From NCBI GenBank assembly GCA_002710885.1, contig PAIW01000014.1, positions 1 to 8,531 on the forward strand: a stretch of DNA of 8,531 nucleotides, given 5' to 3'. How positions within the stretch are numbered: position 1 is the first letter of the stretch; each line of letters begins with the position of its first letter. The notes below the pieces were generated by a model. That model was not told the origin of the DNA. It did no database searches and saw only the letters and a list, made by a program, of their open reading frames with translations. Shown piece by piece: positions 6,062 through 8,531 of the stretch. Both the position numbers and the translations under genes were made by a program. The stretch is from Chloroflexota bacterium. GTDB lineage: Bacteria > Chloroflexota > Dehalococcoidia > SAR202 > UBA11138.

Positions 6062-7711
6062 TTACGCGCTGATTCCTTCCACGGTGGGAGGAGGTATCTG
6101 GAAGGGCGGCGTTAGGTTGGGGATGGGCACTTCGATGACCACCGGGCGTTCGGCCCTAAAAGCAGTTCGCAGGGCATCGCCCAGTTCCTGATGGCTGCCA
6201 AGCTTGACGCCCATGGCGCCGTAAACCTCGGCCAGTTGGGCGAAGTCGGGGTTGTGCAGCCTGGTGCCGATGACCCGGCCTCCCAGTCGGTTCTGCTGCT
6301 CTATGTGGGACGCCCCCAGCAACCCATTGTTGAAGACCACGGTCACTACGTTGATGCCCTCTTGGACCGCCGTGGCCAGTTCGCTGGAACAATACCCGAA
6401 GCCGCCGTCCCCACTGGTCGCTACGACCTGGCGGTTGGGGTTCCCTACCTTGGCTCCCAGGGCGGTGGGGAAGGCGTAACCCAGGGTGGCGAAATAGCTG
6501 GACGTTAGATACGAGCGGGGTTTGAGGGATGGGAAGGCCAAATGGCTCCAGTAGCCGATGTCCGTGGTTCCTGCCACCATGATGGCGTCGTCTTCCATCT
6601 CCCGGCGCAGGGTCTCGATAATCTCGACCTGTATCGGGGCCATCTCCCTGATGCGCTGGCTGGACTCTTGGCGGATGGACGACATCTCGCTGTCCGTCCA
6701 TTCGCTGGTGGTTTTGCCGCCCAACTCAGCCAGCAGGGCTTCTACTCCCAGACGGCCGTCGGAGTTGATGCCAACCGTGGTTGGGTAGTTGCGGCCCACC
6801 TCTTCCGGGTCGGCGTCGATCTGTATCAGCTTTTGGTGGGGTTGGATCGCCCACGGGACCTTGGGTGCTAGATGGAGGCGGCTGCCCACGACCAGAATCA
6901 CGTCGGCTTGGGGAAGGGCAAGATAGCCAGGGCCGTGGGCGTAAGTGAAGCAGCCCAACGAATGGGGGTCGTCTTCCGGAATAGCTCCCTTTCCCTCGGC
7001 GGTGGTGATGACAGGAGCATTCAGCGACCTGGCCAACTCCAGTAATTCGGTGGACATATCGGCTTCCCGTGCCCCGCCCCCGACCCATATGACGGGGCGG
7101 CGAGCCTTAGCCAGAAGTTCGGCGGCCTGTTTTATCTGCGTGGGGTCGGGCGAGGTCTTGGCGAATACTTCCGGCTCCGGCAGGTCGGTGTTGCCCTTGC
7201 CCGGAAGCATGTCCCAGGGAATCTCAATCTCCACCGGCCTGGGCCTGCCCGTGCCCATCTGCTCCATGGCGGTTTGGACCATACCTGGGATTTCCTCAAC
7301 TTTGTCAGCCCTGGCGCACCACTTGGTCAGGTGTTGAAATACGTCCAGGGATTCCCCAATCTCGTGCAACGCGCCCCGGTTCATGCCCAGGTTGTAGCTC
7401 TCGATCTGGCCGGACACCAGCAGCACCGGCGACGAAGTGGCGAAAGCGGTGCCCAATGCGGCGGTTGTGTTGAGAGCGCCGGGTCCGGGGACTACCATCC
7501 CCACACCGGGCTTGCTGGTGGTGCGGGCGTATCCGTCGGCCATATATGCGACGCCCTGTTCGTGACGAGCCAGAATCAGGCGGATGCTGGGTTCATGATA
7601 GAAGGCATCGAAGGCGTCCATAATTTGGACGCCGGGAAGGGCGAAGACAACCTCCACGCCGTTGCGGACCAAGGAACCGACCAGGGCTTGAGCGCCGCTC
7701 ATCTCAGGCAT
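6062..7711 (-). CDS. ThDP-dependent enzyme, acetolactate synthase-like
   Basis: A 549-residue member of the acetolactate synthase/decarboxylase family of thiamine diphosphate enzymes, with the usual three domains. The N-terminal Pyr domain (about 1-170) carries the ThDP-activating glutamate E51 in ARHEQGVAYMADGYAR. The middle domain is at about 190-330. The C-terminal PP domain (about 360-530) carries the Mg-ThDP motif beginning GDGGFGY (434-440) and ending at NN 461-462. Such enzymes decarboxylate 2-oxo acids and may ligate the resulting carbanion to an acceptor. The substrate is not evident: several blocks differ from classical branched-chain acetolactate synthase (for example ALPGVQIMDAF in place of a YPGG block), and no small regulatory subunit gene is adjacent. 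Start ATG at 7711 is supported by AGAGGT 5 nt upstream. It is first in a possible unit with the small PaREP1-like gene and mtaB, and divergent from the Fe-ADH-like gene. Confidence 0.9.
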   Translation of the reverse strand: MPEMSGAQALVGSLVRNGVEVVFALPGVQIMDAFDAFYHEPSIRLILARHEQGVAYMADGYARTTSKPGVGMVVPGPGALNTTAALGTAFATSSPVLLVSGQIESYNLGMNRGALHEIGESLDVFQHLTKWCARADKVEEIPGMVQTAMEQMGTGRPRPVEIEIPWDMLPGKGNTDLPEPEVFAKTSPDPTQIKQAAELLAKARRPVIWVGGGAREADMSTELLELARSLNAPVITTAEGKGAIPEDDPHSLGCFTYAHGPGYLALPQADVILVVGSRLHLAPKVPWAIQPHQKLIQIDADPEEVGRNYPTTVGINSDGRLGVEALLAELGGKTTSEWTDSEMSSIRQESSQRIREMAPIQVEIIETLRREMEDDAIMVAGTTDIGYWSHLAFPSLKPRSYLTSSYFATLGYAFPTALGAKVGNPNRQVVATSGDGGFGYCSSELATAVQEGINVVTVVFNNGLLGASHIEQQNRLGGRVIGTRLHNPDFAQLAEVYGAMGVKLGSHQELGDALRTAFRAERPVVIEVPIPNLTPPFQIPPPTVEGISA

Positions 7712-7716
7712 GGCAC

Positions 7717-7722
7717 ACCTCT
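7717..7722 (-). promoter_or_regulatory. Shine-Dalgarno site of ThDP enzyme gene
   Basis: AGAGGT on the minus strand ends 5 nt before the ATG at 7711, supporting that start over the internal ATG three codons later. Confidence 0.65.
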
Positions 7723-7741
7723 ACAGAACTAGGTTGAGTAC

Positions 7742-7769
7742 AGTCTAAGCCACGCAACGTGCGTGTCAA
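7742..7769 (-). promoter_or_regulatory. ThDP-gene promoter with internal palindrome
   Basis: On the minus strand TTGACA (7769-7764, perfect -35) is followed by a 16-nt spacer and TAGACT (7747-7742, 4 of 6 to the -10). Transcription would start near 7735, about 24 nt before the ATG. The spacer is mostly the inverted repeat CACGCA-ACG-TGCGTG (7751-7765), a perfect 6-bp dyad that reaches 2 nt into the -35. Its placement suits a repressor or MerR-like regulator. Confidence 0.55.
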
Positions 7770-7819
7770 CCTGAAATATGAAGCCCGGTGTCCTGAGACA
7801 TTCATCTCGCGAACGATCC

Positions 7820-7847
7820 CTGGATTCTGGCCTGCGCCGGAAAGACG
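7820..7847 (+). repeat. REP-like hairpin copy 1 (degenerate)
   Basis: Begins CTGGATTC and ends AAAGACG; the centre TTCTGGC-CTGC-GCCGGAA forms a 7-bp stem with one wobble. The outer ends match the reverse complement of copy 2, with 18 of 28 positions identical overall and the differences concentrated in the stem-loop centre. Confidence 0.65.
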
Positions 7848-7866
7848 GAGCATGGCGCTACCCTAT

Positions 7867-7894
7867 CGTCATTCCCGTCTGCACGGGAATCCAG
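7867..7894 (-). repeat. REP-like hairpin copy 2 (intact)
   Basis: ATTCCCGT (7871-7878) and ACGGGAAT (7883-7890) pair perfectly around a CTGC loop, flanked by CGTC and CCAG. It is inverted relative to copy 1, so GAATCCAG at 7887-7894 complements CTGGATTC at 7820-7827. Elements of the form CTGGATTCCCG...CGGGAATGACG are common in environmental bacterial genomes (from memory). Confidence 0.7.
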
Positions 7895-7937
7895 TTGACT
7901 GGCTGGAAGGAACGTAGCATCTGGTAAACGAGCTTCC

Positions 7938-7966
7938 CTGGGTTTCGGCCATCGCTGGCAATGACG
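7938..7966 (+). repeat. REP-like hairpin copy 3 (degenerate)
   Basis: CTGGGTTTCGGCC...GGCAATGACG has the same end motifs as copy 1 (CTGG start, AATGACG end) and a weak GCCA-TCGC-TGGC stem. It lies in the same orientation as copy 1, 43 nt after copy 2. Confidence 0.5.
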
Positions 7967-8114
7967 GAAGATTGGCAGGTGAATAGCTCAACCTTCGGGT
8001 TTGTTGCCAAAACCAAAGCTGGGTGGCAACATATGGGTCGATGCCCGCATCTCACTGGATGTTGCTGGGCAGTTCTTGAACAGCGTCCGGCTGGGTACAT
8101 CCAATCGGGTAAAT

Positions 8115-8119
8115 GGAGG
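8115..8119 (+). promoter_or_regulatory. Shine-Dalgarno site fixing a TTG start
   Basis: GGAGG (8115-8119) precedes TTG (8126-8128) by 6 nt, an optimal arrangement. The next upstream in-frame ATG (8033) has no such site and would add an implausible Cys/Trp/Arg-rich stretch before the conserved domain. Confidence 0.7.
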
Positions 8120-8125
8120 CGGGTA

Positions 8126-8531
8126 TTGGCTTCAAGTAGCTCTTTTCGGTCGGTAACCACGGCAGTCCGGGTTCATGGCGGACCCAATGTCATCGCGCAC
8201 TTAAGCGACGAGGTGAACCGCCTTCGGGCCAAGAGGGTATTTGTGGTCTGCGGCCAGACCGTGGCACATAAGACCGATCTGCTGGACCGGGTGAAGCAAT
8301 CTTTGGGCGAAAGATTTGCCGGAGTATTTGACGGCGCTCAGGCCAGTTCTCCCCTGCCTTCGGTTGAATTGGGTACGGCCCAAGCAAGGGAAGCGGAAGC
8401 CGACCTTATCTTGGCATTGGGCGGGGGCAGCGCCATCGTAACGACTCGCGCCATCATCATCTTGCTGGCGGAGGGGGGATGGGCCCAGGACCATGCTACC
8501 CAGTACCCACCCGGCCAGCCGCCGGTTAGCC
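8126..8531 (+). CDS. Iron-containing alcohol dehydrogenase-like, 5' part
   Basis: An open frame of 135 codons continues off the right edge. Its translation, MASSSSFRSVTTAVRVHGGP onward, follows the N-terminal dinucleotide-binding domain of the iron-containing alcohol dehydrogenase/maleylacetate reductase superfamily. A short beta strand leads to HGGPNVIAHLSDEV (17-30), then AKRVFVVCG (35-43), and ADLILALGGGSAI (92-104), where GGGS (99-102) is the pyrophosphate-binding loop of NAD(P). Members reduce aldehydes or ketones reversibly or act as maleylacetate reductases. The metal-ligand half is outside the window. The position after GGGSAI is Val, where many family members have Asp (GGGSxxD), so cofactor handling may differ. 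Start TTG is chosen from the strong ribosome site and domain boundary. It is divergent from the ThDP gene. Family fairly sure, substrate unknown. Confidence 0.8.
   Translation, partial: MASSSSFRSVTTAVRVHGGPNVIAHLSDEVNRLRAKRVFVVCGQTVAHKTDLLDRVKQSLGERFAGVFDGAQASSPLPSVELGTAQAREAEADLILALGGGSAIVTTRAIIILLAEGGWAQDHATQYPPGQPPVS

Larger units (their letters stand above)
7712..8125. other. Divergent intergenic region with repeats
   Basis: This 414-nt stretch between the two divergent starts contains the ThDP-gene promoter and palindrome (7742-7769), three REP-like hairpin copies (7820-7966) and then about 150 nt (7967-8114) in which I see no convincing promoter or RNA for the rightward gene. A minus-strand open frame at 8160-7858 runs through the repeats, has no ribosome site and resembles no family, so it was not called. 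Confidence 0.5.

Noticed and set aside
6062..7711. Naming the ThDP gene ilvB (branched-chain acetolactate synthase)
   Set aside because: Signature blocks diverge from classical acetolactate synthase and there is no ilvH/ilvN or other branched-chain biosynthesis gene nearby.
7820..7966. Possible CRISPR array
   Set aside because: The repeats are in alternating orientation, diverged, unevenly spaced and only three in number, with no cas gene in the window.
7972..8010. TTGGCA...TGCCAA inverted repeat
   Set aside because: Only 6 bp with a 27-nt gap and no associated promoter element, so it is easily due to chance.
7858..8160. 100-codon minus-strand open frame between the divergent genes
   Set aside because: It runs through REP-like repeats and over the ribosome site of the Fe-ADH-like gene, with no recognisable domain and no ribosome site of its own.
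8190..8494. Two minus-strand frames of 65 and 97 codons near the right edge
   Set aside because: They are antisense to the plus-strand Fe-ADH-like reading frame, which carries a recognisable domain and a strong ribosome site.

Overview
The window reads as bacterial chromosome with compact coding and leaderless cytoplasmic proteins. The gene mix (an MBL-fold hydrolase, a DUF1800 protein next to an NHL-repeat protein, an unassigned ThDP-dependent enzyme, an iron-type alcohol dehydrogenase, MtaB) and the short GC-rich hairpin repeats between genes resemble Chloroflexota of the SAR202/Dehalococcoidia type. That placement is an inference from gene content and remembered repeat style, not from a marker gene. 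No plasmid, phage, transposase, CRISPR, tRNA or rRNA signature was seen.

Layout. Positions 1-258 are non-coding and hold two strong hairpins (52-76 and 104-126) and a third repeat-like stretch. On the minus strand a DUF1800 protein (2747-1344) is followed 65 nt later by a six-bladed NHL-propeller protein (1278-259), probably one transcription unit. A roughly 550-nt AT-rich divergent region (2748-3296) separates them from a plus-strand AiiA-like metallo-beta-lactamase-fold hydrolase (3297-4127), which ends in a good intrinsic terminator (4167-4214). Convergent to it on the minus strand lies a possible three-gene unit: a ThDP-dependent acetolactate-synthase-like enzyme (7711-6062), a small helical PaREP1/HEPN-like protein (6010-5618) and the tRNA methylthiotransferase MtaB (5634-4237), whose chosen start overlaps the small gene. 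Positions 7712-8125 carry a ThDP-gene promoter with a palindrome between its -35 and -10, then three copies of a REP-like hairpin. At the right edge the 5' part of an iron-containing alcohol dehydrogenase-like gene begins at a TTG (8126) with a strong Shine-Dalgarno site and runs off the window.

How the genes relate. The ThDP enzyme and the Fe-ADH-like protein are divergent and could both act on 2-oxo acids or aldehydes, but nothing here fixes a substrate. MtaB is a housekeeping tRNA-modification enzyme. The DUF1800/NHL pair lacks the DUF1501 partner that usually accompanies DUF1800. I found no clear undescribed multi-gene system. The least explained parts are the long leader upstream of the hydrolase, the palindromic promoter at 7742-7769, and the small PaREP1-like gene.
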